DNA of 64,000 nt from VRUE01 sp045805805 (GTDB lineage: Bacteria > Actinomycetota > Thermoleophilia > Solirubrobacterales > 70-9), in the NCBI GenBank assembly GCA_045805805.1, contig JBJMKO010000137.1:111227-175226 (forward strand). The letters run 5' to 3'. The number at the start of each line of letters is the position of its first letter. Within the stretch, counting starts at the first letter, position 1. A model generated the notes under the pieces. The model ran no database searches. It was not told the origin of the DNA and saw only the letters and a list, made by a program, of their open reading frames with translations. This document shows positions 51,939 through 62,101 of this stretch, piece after piece. Position numbers and translations under genes: made by a program.

Positions 51939-54900
51939 GTGCCTGTGAGGAGGAGTGGGGGAAGCGATGACGGGCGGTCCGGTCGCGCCGATGAGGCGCG
52001 GCCGCCGCTGATGCTGCGGCATCCTCGGCGGTCGCTGGCAGTTGCCGCGCTGATCATCGCCGTGCTCTTTGCCTTCGGCGCCGGGCTGAACGGAAGGCTC
52101 AGCCCGAGCACGATCGAAATCTCCGGCACCTCGGCCTCCCGGGCCAACGGGATGCTGGAGGAACACTTCGGGCCGACCTCGCTCTTCCCGATTCTGCTCC
52201 GTGGCCCAGCCGCCTCGATCGACCGCCAAGGGCCGGCTCTGATCCGCACCCTGCGGCGTGAAAACCCGCAGATCACCACCCTCTCGCCATGGGACCGCGG
52301 CGCCGTCAGCCGCCTCCGCCCAGGCCCGCGCCGGGCCCTCATCCTCGCTGACTTCCACGTCGACATCGACGAGGCGGTCGACGAAACGGTTCCCTACCTC
52401 GAACGCACGCTCGAAGAGAAAATCCACGCGCCCGTGAACGCGACCCAGACGGGCTTCGCGACGATCTCCAAGGCGATCCAGGACGAGTCGATCGAAGCCG
52501 CCGAGCGGGCCGAGCTGATCGCCCTGCCGATCCTCCTGATCGTCCTCCTGCTCGTCTTCCGCTCGCCGGTCGCGGCGCTGATCCCGCTCAGCTTCGGCGC
52601 TCTCTCGGTCTTCGCCTCCCGCGGCCTGCTCGCGATTCTCACCCACTGGTTCGGCGTCGACGCGCTGGCGCTGACCGTCTGCACGATGATGGGCCTGGCG
52701 CTCGGGGTCGACTACTCGCTGCTGATGGTCTCCCGCTTCCGCGAAGAGCTGGCCGACGGGGCCAGTCCCATCGATGCGGCCTGGGTGACCCGGCGCACAG
52801 CGGGTCGCACCACGATCTTCGCCGGCAGCACGCTCGTGCTCTCGATGATCGCCGCCTTCTTCATTGCCCCCGGCGCCCTGCTCGCCTCGCTGGCCGCCAC
52901 CCTGGCGATGGTGGTCGTGCTGACCGTCCTCGTCGCCACCCTGGTCGGCCCCCCCACCCTGATCCTCGCCGGTGCCAACATCGATCGCTGGCGGATCGGC
53001 CCGGCGCCCAACGGGGAACGCTCGCGGCTGATGACGCTGGTCTCGGCGGCCCTGCGGCGCCCCGCACCGGTCGCCGCCTTGATCGGCGCCATCGTGCTGC
53101 TGTTCGCGGCGCCGGCGATCGGGCTGAAGATCGGGCCGCCCAGCACCTCCCAACTTCCCCACGACGACCCCGCTCGCCTCGACGCCGAGCTGATCGGCCG
53201 CTCGGTCGGCCGTGGCGCCGAAGCTCCCTTCACCGTTGTTGCCAGCGCGGATCGCGGCACGATCACCGAACCCGACCGCCTCGCGGCGCTGACCCGGTGG
53301 CAGCACCGCGTCGCTGCTCTTCCCGGCGTACAGACGGTGATAGGCCCCGGGCAGGTGGCACGGGGGGTAGCGCCGCTGCGCAGCACCGGCACCGCGATTC
53401 TCGCTTCCAACGGCAAAACCGGGCCGCTCTCGGGCCTCAACCGCCTCGGCCGCGTCCTCAACCGCGCGGCCGGCGGCGTCGCCGCTCTGCGTGGCGGGAT
53501 CTCCAAGGCGACCTATGGCGCCGGCCTGCTCGCCGAGGGCTCGGGGAAAGCGCAGGAAGGCGCGACCCTGATCGCACAGGCGCTGGGTCAGGCGACCGCC
53601 GGCGGCGAAGAAGCGGTTGACGCGATCGGCAAGTTCGCCGGCGGGACCCGCCAACTGGCCGGCGGCCAGAGCCAGGCGGCAAACGCGGCGCTGCTTCTGA
53701 AGCTGCAGTTGAAGGAATCCCTGGCTCCAAACCTCCGTTTCAACGGCCTGCGCCGCACCCACAAACTGGAAAGGTCGCTCAAGCAGGACTCGGAAACGAC
53801 GGTGCCCCACCTGCAAAGCGAAGCGCAGGCCACAGGCGATCAGCTCAAAGTCGCCCAGCAACAGCTCGAAGGCATGACCGTGGGCAAATCCGACCCTAAC
53901 TACGACGCCGCCCTGGAAGCGGTCCGTCAAGCCTCCGCCGCGTCCAGCACGCTGCCTCCGGAACTGGCAGCCCTGGGCGAGCGCCTTGCCCAGGATGCCC
54001 AAGAAGCACGCCGCAGCGCATTCGCGATCGAAAGCGCGCTTTCTCAGATCGAAACGCTGACGAAACTCGCAGAAGAACTCTCCGACGGAGAGAACAAGCT
54101 GAAGAGCGCCAGCATCAAGCTCGCCCACGGCGCCGCCAAGCTCAACCGCGAAACGAAGAAGATCCCGGACCAGTTGGAAGAACTGGGCTCCGGGGCGACG
54201 GAACTCGCGGGCGGCCTCACCCAGCTCACAGGCGCCACCTCCAAGCTCGAACAGGGCCTCGGCGAAGCCTACGCCCGCTCCCGCCCGCTGCAGACGGGGA
54301 TGCGACGGGTGACGGTGCGGGTCGACTCTCAGAACGCCAAACTGAACCGGCGGGTGGACCAGCTGCGCCGCACCTCACCCGGCATCTTCGATTCCGGCTA
54401 CTTCGTTCTCTCCGCCCTGGACGGCACACGGGGGAGGACGCGGGAACGCGCCTCGGAAGCGGTCGACCTGGAACACGGTGGCCAGGCCGCCTCGATCCTG
54501 GTCATGTCCCGCTACCCGTTCAACTCGCCCGGCTCGATCGCCCTCAACAAGCACCTCGACTCCGAGGCCGATGCGCTGGAAGAAGAAACCGGCCTGTCGG
54601 TCGGCGTTGCCGGGGGGCCCCCGACGGTCAACACGTACACCGAAGTCACCCAGGGCCGGCTGCCCTACCTGATCGCGGCGATCACCCTCGCCACCTTCCT
54701 CGTCCTCGTCCTCGTCCTGCGAGCGCTGCCGCTGGCGGCGCTCGCGGTCGGGCTCAACCTGGCCACCGTCGCGGTCGCCTTCGGCGTCCTCACCCTGCTC
54801 TCCTACGTGCCCGAGGGCTGGCCGCTGGGGGGGCGCTCCTACATCGAAGCGGTGGGGGCGGTGATGATCTTCGGCGTCGTCTTCGGCCTCTCGATCGACT

Positions 54901-55220
54901 ACGCGGTCTTCCTGCTGGTGCGGATGCGCGAGCATTACGACGTCGAGGGCGACAACGCCGCGGCGATCTCCTTCGGCCTCGAGAAGACCGCGCGGGTGAT
55001 CACCGGCGCGGCGGCGATCATGATGGCGGTCTTCATCGCTTTCGCCGGAGCGCCGATCGCGACGGTCAGCCAGCTCGGCGTGGGGCTGACCGTCGCGGTG
55101 CTGCTCGACGCCACCGTCGTCCGCATCGTCCTGCTGCCGGCCCTGATGCTGCTGATCGGCAAACGGGTCTGGTGGCTGCCGCGGCCGCTGGAGCGGGTGC
55201 TGCCGCGGCTCAACGTCTGA
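51939..55220 (+). CDS. MMPL/RND-family transporter
   Basis: About 1093 aa from GTG 51939 (ATG 52011 is an alternative close to the first helix). Two MMPL halves: the first has membrane helices around LIALPILLIVLLLVFRSPVAALIPL and GLALGVDYSLLMVSRFREEL; the second around LPYLIAAITLATFLVLVLVLRALPLAAL and FGLSIDYAVFLLVRMREHY (the proton-relay Asp motif in each). Between them is a long periplasmic Gln/Ala/Leu coiled region (about residues 470-830) resembling YhgE-type helical hairpins. MMPL proteins export envelope lipids or siderophores. Flanked by two paralogous secreted proteins. Confidence 0.92.
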   Translation: MPVRRSGGSDDGRSGRADEARPPLMLRHPRRSLAVAALIIAVLFAFGAGLNGRLSPSTIEISGTSASRANGMLEEHFGPTSLFPILLRGPAASIDRQGPALIRTLRRENPQITTLSPWDRGAVSRLRPGPRRALILADFHVDIDEAVDETVPYLERTLEEKIHAPVNATQTGFATISKAIQDESIEAAERAELIALPILLIVLLLVFRSPVAALIPLSFGALSVFASRGLLAILTHWFGVDALALTVCTMMGLALGVDYSLLMVSRFREELADGASPIDAAWVTRRTAGRTTIFAGSTLVLSMIAAFFIAPGALLASLAATLAMVVVLTVLVATLVGPPTLILAGANIDRWRIGPAPNGERSRLMTLVSAALRRPAPVAALIGAIVLLFAAPAIGLKIGPPSTSQLPHDDPARLDAELIGRSVGRGAEAPFTVVASADRGTITEPDRLAALTRWQHRVAALPGVQTVIGPGQVARGVAPLRSTGTAILASNGKTGPLSGLNRLGRVLNRAAGGVAALRGGISKATYGAGLLAEGSGKAQEGATLIAQALGQATAGGEEAVDAIGKFAGGTRQLAGGQSQAANAALLLKLQLKESLAPNLRFNGLRRTHKLERSLKQDSETTVPHLQSEAQATGDQLKVAQQQLEGMTVGKSDPNYDAALEAVRQASAASSTLPPELAALGERLAQDAQEARRSAFAIESALSQIETLTKLAEELSDGENKLKSASIKLAHGAAKLNRETKKIPDQLEELGSGATELAGGLTQLTGATSKLEQGLGEAYARSRPLQTGMRRVTVRVDSQNAKLNRRVDQLRRTSPGIFDSGYFVLSALDGTRGRTRERASEAVDLEHGGQAASILVMSRYPFNSPGSIALNKHLDSEADALEEETGLSVGVAGGPPTVNTYTEVTQGRLPYLIAAITLATFLVLVLVLRALPLAALAVGLNLATVAVAFGVLTLLSYVPEGWPLGGRSYIEAVGAVMIFGVVFGLSIDYAVFLLVRMREHYDVEGDNAAAISFGLEKTARVITGAAAIMMAVFIAFAGAPIATVSQLGVGLTVAVLLDATVVRIVLLPALMLLIGKRVWWLPRPLERVLPRLNV

Positions 55221-55229
55221 TCGACGCGC

Positions 55230-56018
55230 CTATTTCTTCTGGGCGCATTTCCCCTTCAGTTTGGGCGTCAGTGATTCGCCGTCCTTGAAGTCGAACTCGC
55301 CCCGTGCCTTCCAGGTCTTCGACGGGCAGCTCGCGCTGACGTAGCCGCGCTTCTTGCCCTTGTACTTGTAGGTCTTGGCGATCTTTACGTGGAAGCCGGT
55401 GATCGCCCCCTGCCCGCCGGCGATCAGCGGGATGCTGACGTCGAGGCGTGCGCCGTAGCCTTCCTTGTTGAAGCTGCTCACCGCTCCGACCAAGACCAGC
55501 GTGGTCTGCACCGGCGACTGGCTGTAGGTGTGGAGAAGCACCACCGGCCTGCCGCCCTGCGGCACCCCGTTGAAGACTGTGATCGTCGTGGTCACCGGGA
55601 AGACTTTGGCGCCGACGACGAGATCGGCTGTGCCTGTGCCACCGCCGATCTTCGCCTTTTTACAGGCTTCTAGAGCGGCTTCTGTCGAGGTGTTCTGGAG
55701 CTTGGACGAATCGCAGGTCGGGTAGCCCTTGCTGAAGATCGAGAGGCCTTTCGGGAAGTCGACGATCGCCCGTTCGGCCGGCGACGGCACGCCGTTGGCA
55801 GCGGTCGTCGAAGTGGTCGCGGTCGTCACGTCGAGCGTGACCGGGGAAGCCTTGGTCTTCGATCGCTTCTGGGGAGTGATGTTGACGGCGATGCTCTGGG
55901 TGTTGCCGTCGGCGCCTTGCAGCGTCGGCGACTTGGCGGCGAGGGCGTAGCCGCCGAGTGTGGCGGTTACGCCAACCGCCATGGCGACGGTCAGGGTCAG
56001 AAGTTTGCGCATGGACAT
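55230..56018 (-). CDS. Secreted protein, paralogue of 51058-51810
   Basis: 262 aa with a signal peptide (RKLLTLTVAMAVGVTATLGGYALAA). It shares with the other copy AIVDFPKGL, YPTCDSSKL, EAALEACKKAKIGGGTG, ITVFNGVPQGGRP, IPLIAGGQGAITGFHVKI and RGYVSASC, so the two are clearly homologous although diverged. It ends convergently with the MMPL gene (9 bp apart) and diverges from the Mce operon across 182 bp (56019-56200), which must hold both promoters. Function unknown. Confidence 0.75.
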   Translation of the reverse strand: MSMRKLLTLTVAMAVGVTATLGGYALAAKSPTLQGADGNTQSIAVNITPQKRSKTKASPVTLDVTTATTSTTAANGVPSPAERAIVDFPKGLSIFSKGYPTCDSSKLQNTSTEAALEACKKAKIGGGTGTADLVVGAKVFPVTTTITVFNGVPQGGRPVVLLHTYSQSPVQTTLVLVGAVSSFNKEGYGARLDVSIPLIAGGQGAITGFHVKIAKTYKYKGKKRGYVSASCPSKTWKARGEFDFKDGESLTPKLKGKCAQKK

Positions 56019-56200
56019 CCGCTCCTCTTTCGGTTTGGGCGAAGCGCCTCCACTTCACTAACCGCGCCGCAAGCCTAGAGTAGCGCGTTGAATTCCAGTT
56101 AAGTCCCTGCTCGTCCCGTGCGTGGCAGCGGGTCGCTCGGATACGATTCGCAGCGCCGTTCCGCCGGATCGGAGGCCGGGGAACCGCAAGCGACGAATCC

Positions 56201-57607
56201 GTGGCTGCCAATCCCGCAGGCGAGGAAAAAGGTCCGGCACAAAGCCGGAGGGTCACCCCCGCCCGAATCGCGGTGATCGCGGTGCTCGCCGTGGCGGTGA
56301 TCGCGCTCGGGATGGTGATCCTCGGCGGCAACGGTGAGCACAAGTACAACCTCCTCTTCCAGAACGCAAGCCAGCTCGTTCCCGACAACCAGGTGCTGGT
56401 CGGCGGCCAGCCGGTCGGCTCGGTCGAAAGCATCGAGCTGACCGACGACGATCTCGCCAAGGTCGTGGTCAGCGTCGAACAGGAGCTGCATGAGGGCAGC
56501 ACCGCGACGATTCGCGCCACCTCGCTCTCCGGCGTCGCCAACCACTACGTCTCGATCAGCCCCGGCCCGAACAGCAACCCAGGGCTGGACGAAGGCGCCA
56601 CGCTCGGGCTCGCCTCGACCAGCACTCCGGTCGACATCGACCAGTTCTTCAACACCTTCCCGAAGCCGGTGCGGCGCGGGCTCGGCAACTTCATCAAGGG
56701 CAACGCCGAAATCTACGCCGGCCGCGGCCCCGACGGCAACAAGACCTTCAAATACCTCGGCGTCGGCTTCAACCGCGCCGGCGCCCTCGTCCACGCGCTC
56801 AACTCCGACGAACACCTCTTCTCGCGCTTCCTGGTCAGCTCCAGCCGGCTCGCCACCGCCGTCTCCGAACGCGGCGAAGAGCTCTCCAGCGCGATCGCCA
56901 ATGCCAACACGGCTTTCGGCGCGATCGCCGGCCGCAACGCCGCCCTCGACCGCAGCCTGCAGCTGCTGCCGCCGACCTTCCGCCAGGCCAACACCACCTT
57001 CGTCAACCTCCGCGCCGCGCTCGACGACCTGGAACCGCTGATCGACACCTCGCGCACGGCGACCAAGGACCTGGCTCCCTTCCTCAGCGAATTCCGCCCA
57101 GTGATCTCCAAGGCGGTCCCGGTCTTCAAGGACCTCCGCCTCACCGTGCGCCGTCAGGGCTTCGCCAACGACGCTGCCGAACTGCTCGCCACCCTGCCGA
57201 CCGTGCAGCAGCGCGCGTCGAAGACTTTCCCTCACGCCGAAGACGCGATCGTCGCCTTCCAGCCCAACCTCAACTTCTTCCGCGCCTACACGCCGGACCT
57301 CTTCAACGGCTTCGCCAAGCTCGGCCAGGTCACCGCCCCCTACGACGCCAACGGCCACTACGCCCGGGTCAGCTTCTCCGACCTCAACATCTTCAAATAC
57401 GCCGGCAGCGGCGCCGCTCTGGAACCGATCTCGCCGAGCGAACAGTACGACGCCTTCGGCCCCTCGGCCGGGATCAAGCGGCGCTGCCCCGGTGGCGCCA
57501 GCCAACCGGCCGCCGACGGCTCCAGTCCCTTCGTCGAACCTCCCTTCGCCGGCGCCGGCGTGACCACCTCCGACTGCAACCCCGAAGACTCGCCCCCCGG
57601 GCCATGA
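56201..57607 (+). CDS. MlaD/Mce-family lipid transport protein (1st of operon)
   Basis: 468 aa from GTG 56201. One N-terminal membrane anchor (IAVIAVLAVAVIALGMVIL), then the MlaD domain (about residues 45-120: YNLLFQNASQLVPDNQVLVGGQPVGSVESI; GVANHYVSISPG), then a long helical tunnel-forming region and a low-complexity Pro/Gly C-terminus. Mce proteins form hexameric rings that carry lipids across the envelope. Each following gene overlaps its predecessor by 1-4 nt. No yrbEA/yrbEB permease genes lie upstream. Confidence 0.93.
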   Translation: MAANPAGEEKGPAQSRRVTPARIAVIAVLAVAVIALGMVILGGNGEHKYNLLFQNASQLVPDNQVLVGGQPVGSVESIELTDDDLAKVVVSVEQELHEGSTATIRATSLSGVANHYVSISPGPNSNPGLDEGATLGLASTSTPVDIDQFFNTFPKPVRRGLGNFIKGNAEIYAGRGPDGNKTFKYLGVGFNRAGALVHALNSDEHLFSRFLVSSSRLATAVSERGEELSSAIANANTAFGAIAGRNAALDRSLQLLPPTFRQANTTFVNLRAALDDLEPLIDTSRTATKDLAPFLSEFRPVISKAVPVFKDLRLTVRRQGFANDAAELLATLPTVQQRASKTFPHAEDAIVAFQPNLNFFRAYTPDLFNGFAKLGQVTAPYDANGHYARVSFSDLNIFKYAGSGAALEPISPSEQYDAFGPSAGIKRRCPGGASQPAADGSSPFVEPPFAGAGVTTSDCNPEDSPPGP

Positions 57608-59130
57608 GGAGGAACGTCGTCATAGGCGCGGTGGTGGCGGCGATCGTCGTCGTCATCGTCCTGCTCGCCTCTGGCGGCGGCAGCGGTGGCGGCGACTACG
57701 TCGTGCGGGCGATCTTCGACAACGGCGGCTTCATGGTCAAGGGCGAGCAGGTCCGCGTGGCCGGCGCCAACGTCGGCGAGATCGAATCGGTCGGCGTCAC
57801 CCTTCCGGGCGAAGTCGACAGCTACGAAGGTGGCGAGGAACGCACGATCGCCGGCAAGGCGGTGATCGTGATGAACATAACCGACCCCGGCTTCCAGGAC
57901 TTCCACAGCGACGCCTCCTGCCTGATCCGCCCGCAATCGCTGATCGGGGAGAAGTTCGTCGACTGCCGCCCGACGATCCCCCGCGCCCCGGGGTCGCCCG
58001 AACCCGACCCGCTCGAACAGATCCCCGACGGCAAGCCGGGCGCGGGCCAGTACCTGCTGCCGCTGGAGAACAACAGCACCAGCGTCGACCCCGACCTGAT
58101 CAACGACATCAACAAACTTCCCTACGCGCAGCGCTTCCGGCTGATCTTCAACGAACTCGGCGCCGGCCTGGCGGGCCGCGGCGCCGACATCGAGGCGGCG
58201 GTGAAGCGTGCCAACCCGGTGCTGCGCGACGTCACCCGCCTGATCGCCACCCTCAACGCCCAGCGCGACCGGCTGACCCGGCTTGCCTCCGACTCCGAGA
58301 AGATCCTCGGCCCGCTCTCACGCGAACGCGCCCACGTCGCCGGCTTCTTCACCAACGCCGGCGCCGCGGCCCAGGCCAGCTCGGAACGGGGCGCCGACCT
58401 GGAAGCCTCGCTGCGCAAGTTCCCGGCCTTCCTGCGTGAGTTCCGCCTCACCATGCGCAGCCTGCAGGGCTTCTCCGACGCCGCCGCCCCGGTCTTCGCC
58501 GACCTCGGCAAGGCTGCCCCCTCGTTTACCGAAGCCACCCGCGAGCTGACCCCCTTCTCCGCTGCCTCGACGGTGGCGCTGAAGTCGCTCGGCGCGACGG
58601 GCGAAATCGCCGGACCGACCCTGCGCGCCGCCGACCCCGTGGTGATCAAGACGCGCGACCTCGCCCAGTCCGGCGCCGGCCCGACGACGAAGCTGGCGAA
58701 GTTCCTCTCCAGCGTCAACGAAACGAAGGGCTGGAACTTCCTGGTGGACTTGATCTACAACGGCACGGCGTCGACCAACGGCTTCGACAAGTACGGCCAC
58801 TTCCTGCGCAGCTTCGTCACCCTGACCAATTGCGTCGAATACGAAATCGAGGAATCGAGCAGCTGCTCGGCCAAGTTCACCGGTCTCAACGCCGGCACCT
58901 CGGCGATCAGCACCACTGAACTCGCCCGGGTTCTCGAAGAAGAAGAAGCACGTGAAGGCGGCGGCACGCTGGCTCGACCGGCGGCGTCGAGCGCCGCCGT
59001 CGCACCGTCTGCCGAAAGCTCGCCCCCCGCCTCCAGCCCCGCCCTCGGCGAAGGCCGCCGGCTCGGGGCCAAGGCGACCCTCCCGGCGCCGCGGCAGCGC
59101 GCCCTCCTCGACTACCTCCTGGGCCCATGA
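57604..59130 (+). CDS. MlaD/Mce-family lipid transport protein (2nd)
   Basis: 508 aa; ATG overlaps the previous stop (ATGA). Short N-terminal anchor (VVIGAVVAAIVVVIVLLAS), MlaD domain with FDNGGFMVKGEQVRVAGANVGEIESV, and a roughly 20-residue acidic insert (YEGGEERTIAG). RPQSLIGEKFVDCRP is the second half of the domain. Helical region to about residue 420, then an Ala/Ser/Pro-rich tail. Confidence 0.93.
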   Translation: MRRNVVIGAVVAAIVVVIVLLASGGGSGGGDYVVRAIFDNGGFMVKGEQVRVAGANVGEIESVGVTLPGEVDSYEGGEERTIAGKAVIVMNITDPGFQDFHSDASCLIRPQSLIGEKFVDCRPTIPRAPGSPEPDPLEQIPDGKPGAGQYLLPLENNSTSVDPDLINDINKLPYAQRFRLIFNELGAGLAGRGADIEAAVKRANPVLRDVTRLIATLNAQRDRLTRLASDSEKILGPLSRERAHVAGFFTNAGAAAQASSERGADLEASLRKFPAFLREFRLTMRSLQGFSDAAAPVFADLGKAAPSFTEATRELTPFSAASTVALKSLGATGEIAGPTLRAADPVVIKTRDLAQSGAGPTTKLAKFLSSVNETKGWNFLVDLIYNGTASTNGFDKYGHFLRSFVTLTNCVEYEIEESSSCSAKFTGLNAGTSAISTTELARVLEEEEAREGGGTLARPAASSAAVAPSAESSPPASSPALGEGRRLGAKATLPAPRQRALLDYLLGP

Positions 59131-60593
59131 GGAACCGCAGCGGCATACAGGGGGTGGCGAGCAGCCCGGTGATCGTCGGCGCTGTGACGGTGCTGGTCAT
59201 CATCGTCGCCGTCTTTCTCGCCTATAACGCCAACAACGGCCTGCCCTTCGTCTCCACCTACAACCTCAAGGCCCGCGTGCCCAACGCCAACGCCTTGGTC
59301 AAGGGCAACGAGGTGCGGATCGGCGGCGCCCGGGTCGGCGTGGTCAAGTCGGTCGTGCCGGTGCAGGTCGGGGATGGCGCCATCGCCGCCGAACTCAGCC
59401 TCAGCCTCGACAAGAACGTCGAGCCGCTGCCGGTCAACTCGACGATGATCATCCGGCCCAAATCGCCGCTCGGCCTCAAGTACCTGCAGGTCGTCCCCGG
59501 CAACTCGAGCAAGGGCTTCGCGGCGGGCGAAACGATCCCGCTCTCGGCAGCCCATCCCGAACCGGTCGACATCGACCAGTTCTTCGACATGTTCGACGAG
59601 AAGACCAGGACCGCGATCCAGCGCAACCTGGCCGGCTTCGGCAACGCTCTCGCCGGCCGCGGTCCGCAGCTCAACGGGTTCTTCGCCGTCCTCCGCCTCG
59701 CGGTCGAAAGCGGCCGGCCGGCGCTGGCCAACCTGGTCGCCCCCAGCACGAACTTCGGCGGCTTCTGGCGGGCGCTGGAGGATTTCTCCGCCACCGTGGC
59801 GCCGGTCGCCGAGGAGCAGGCGAGCATGTTCGCCGGCCTCGACCGCACCTTCGCCGCCTTCGCCGCCGTCTCCCGCCCCTTCATCCAGGAAACGATCTCC
59901 AAGGGGCCCGAAACCCTCGACTCGGTGACGGCCGACCTGCCTGCCCTGCGCCCCTTCCTCCACGACTCCGAACGGTTCTTCGCCGCGCTGAAGCCCGGCG
60001 CCAAGGCCCTCGCCGAGACCTCGCCGACGATCGCCGCCGCCCTCCGCGCCGGAGTCCCCGCGCTCAACGCCTCGCCGACGCTGAACGCCCAGCTGCCGCC
60101 GACCGCCGATGCCCTCCTCGCCTTCCAGAACGCCCCCGGCGTCTTCAATGGCCTCGACCTGCTGATCGACACCAACGACCTGCTGCGGCCGGCGATCAAG
60201 TTCATCGGCCCGGCGCAGACGACCTGCAACTACCTGACGATCGACTTCCGCAACCTCGCCAGCGCCTCCAGTGAAGGAAGCCCGCTTGGCAACTGGATCA
60301 ACGCGATCGCCGTCCAAGCGCCCAACGGGCCGAACTCAGAGGGAAGGCCCGCGTCCGCCCCGGCGAACAGCCCGGAATCGCCAGAGGAACAGAAATTCCT
60401 CATCACCGGCCAGGGCAAGGCCAACCACCTCCACTCCAACCCCTACCCGAACACCGACGCTCCGGGTCAGCCGAGGGAGTGCGAGGCGGGCAACGAGCGC
60501 TACAAAATTGGTGTGACGGAAATCGGCAACACGTCCCGCAACGACGGGATCGTCACCTCCAAACAGTCCAAGAAGCAGGAAGAAGGCAAGTAA
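59127..60593 (+). CDS. MlaD/Mce-family lipid transport protein (3rd)
   Basis: 488 aa, ATGA overlap with the preceding gene. Anchor VIVGAVTVLVIIVAVFLAYNA; MlaD domain VPNANALVKGNEVRIGGARVGVVKSV and RPKSPLGLKYLQVVPGNS; EPVDIDQFFDMFDEKTR is shared almost exactly with the 1st gene (TPVDIDQFFNTFPK), which shows recent common ancestry. C-terminus is Lys/Gln-rich. Confidence 0.93.
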   Translation: MRNRSGIQGVASSPVIVGAVTVLVIIVAVFLAYNANNGLPFVSTYNLKARVPNANALVKGNEVRIGGARVGVVKSVVPVQVGDGAIAAELSLSLDKNVEPLPVNSTMIIRPKSPLGLKYLQVVPGNSSKGFAAGETIPLSAAHPEPVDIDQFFDMFDEKTRTAIQRNLAGFGNALAGRGPQLNGFFAVLRLAVESGRPALANLVAPSTNFGGFWRALEDFSATVAPVAEEQASMFAGLDRTFAAFAAVSRPFIQETISKGPETLDSVTADLPALRPFLHDSERFFAALKPGAKALAETSPTIAAALRAGVPALNASPTLNAQLPPTADALLAFQNAPGVFNGLDLLIDTNDLLRPAIKFIGPAQTTCNYLTIDFRNLASASSEGSPLGNWINAIAVQAPNGPNSEGRPASAPANSPESPEEQKFLITGQGKANHLHSNPYPNTDAPGQPRECEAGNERYKIGVTEIGNTSRNDGIVTSKQSKKQEEGK

Positions 60594-62101
60594 TGGGACG
60601 CCTTCCGGAGCGCGACACGAGGGCGGGGGCGACCGACAGCCGCTTCAAGTGGCGCCCCAGCAACGCGATGATCGCGGTCATCTTCCTGCTCGTCTTCACG
60701 GTTGGGCCCTACCTGGCCTTCACCGGCCACGTGCCCTTCACCAGCTACGGCTACGAGCTGAAGGCGACCTTCTCCAACGGCGTCAACATCTCGACCAACT
60801 CGCCGGTGCGGATCGCCGGGGTCGAAGTCGGCCGCGTGATCTCTACCGAACGCGACGGCGACGCGACCAGGGTCACCTTCACCGTCGAAGGGAAGGGCCG
60901 GCCGATCCACGACGATGCCTTCGCCGCGATCCGGCCGCGGATCTTCCTTGAGGGCAACTTCTTCGTCGACCTCTCGCCCGGCAGTCCGAGCGCACCGGAG
61001 CTGGACAGCGGCGACACGATCCCGGTCAGCCACACCTCTACCTGGGCCCAGATCGACGAAGTGCTGAGTGCCCTGCAGGCACCGGTGCGAGCCGACCTCA
61101 GCCGCCTCCTGGAGAGCTATGGCACAGCACTGACGGACAAGCCGAACGCGGCCGAAAACCTCAGCCAGCTTTCCGAGGTGAAGGGCAAGACGGCGGGCGA
61201 AGCGCTGAACGGCGCCTTCCACTACGGCGGCGACGCCGGCCGCTACAGCGCCGAGGTGACCAACGCCCTGCTCGGCACCCAGTCGGGCGACCTCTCCCGC
61301 CTCGTCGCCGGCGCCGGCCGCGCCTTCGGCGCCCTCTCCCGTCACGAGGAAGACCTCAAGGGCCTGATCGTCAACTTCGACGTCTTCACCGGCGCCCTCG
61401 CCGCCCAGTCGAGCAACCTCTCGACCACGGTCCAGCGCCTGGCGCCGACCCTGCAGGCAACTCACAGTTCGCTGGTCAGCCTCAACCAGAGCCTGCCGCC
61501 GCTGCGCGCCTGGGCGATCGAGATGAAGCCCGCGGTCGCCCGGCTGCCCGCCTGGATCGCCGCCGGCCGACCCTGGATCGAACAGGCGCGCCCGCTGCTC
61601 TCCGGCAAGGAGGGCGGCGGCATCGCCAGGCTGTTGCGCGAAGCGACCCCCGGCTTCGCCGGGGCCGCCCAGGTCGGCAAGGCGAGCGCGCTTCCGCAGC
61701 TCAACCGGATCAGCCTCTGCACCACCAAAGTCCTGGTGCCCACCGGTAACCAGACGATCGAAGACCAGTTCTCGACCGGCGGGCCCAACTACCGCGAATT
61801 CCTCTACACGCTGACCGACTTCGCCGGCTGGGGCCAGAGCTTCGACGGCAACGGCCCGTTCCTGCGCCTGCAGCCGGGCGGTGGCAACCTCCTGGTAGAA
61901 GCCGCCGCCCCGAAAGGCAATCTCACCACCGACAAGCAAGTCTTCGCCCACACGATCGCGCCGCCGATCGGCAACCAGCCGCAGCTCGGCGGCATGCCGC
62001 CAAAGAAGCCCGAAGTGCGCTGCGACAGCAACCCGGTCCCCGATGTCAACGGGTCGCTCGGCCAGCCCGGCGCTCCCAGCCCCGCGGTGGTGAGCCCGTG
62101 A
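60593..62101 (+). CDS. MlaD/Mce-family lipid transport protein (4th)
   Basis: 502 aa; start codon ATG shares one base with the preceding TAA (TAATG). Anchor AMIAVIFLLVFTVGPYLAF; MlaD domain FSNGVNISTNSPVRIAGVEVGRVIST and RPRIFLEGNFFVDLSPGSP. Helical domain with repeated Leu/Ala heptads (SSNLSTTVQRLAPTLQATHSSL) and a Pro-rich end. Confidence 0.93.
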   Translation: MGRLPERDTRAGATDSRFKWRPSNAMIAVIFLLVFTVGPYLAFTGHVPFTSYGYELKATFSNGVNISTNSPVRIAGVEVGRVISTERDGDATRVTFTVEGKGRPIHDDAFAAIRPRIFLEGNFFVDLSPGSPSAPELDSGDTIPVSHTSTWAQIDEVLSALQAPVRADLSRLLESYGTALTDKPNAAENLSQLSEVKGKTAGEALNGAFHYGGDAGRYSAEVTNALLGTQSGDLSRLVAGAGRAFGALSRHEEDLKGLIVNFDVFTGALAAQSSNLSTTVQRLAPTLQATHSSLVSLNQSLPPLRAWAIEMKPAVARLPAWIAAGRPWIEQARPLLSGKEGGGIARLLREATPGFAGAAQVGKASALPQLNRISLCTTKVLVPTGNQTIEDQFSTGGPNYREFLYTLTDFAGWGQSFDGNGPFLRLQPGGGNLLVEAAAPKGNLTTDKQVFAHTIAPPIGNQPQLGGMPPKKPEVRCDSNPVPDVNGSLGQPGAPSPAVVSP

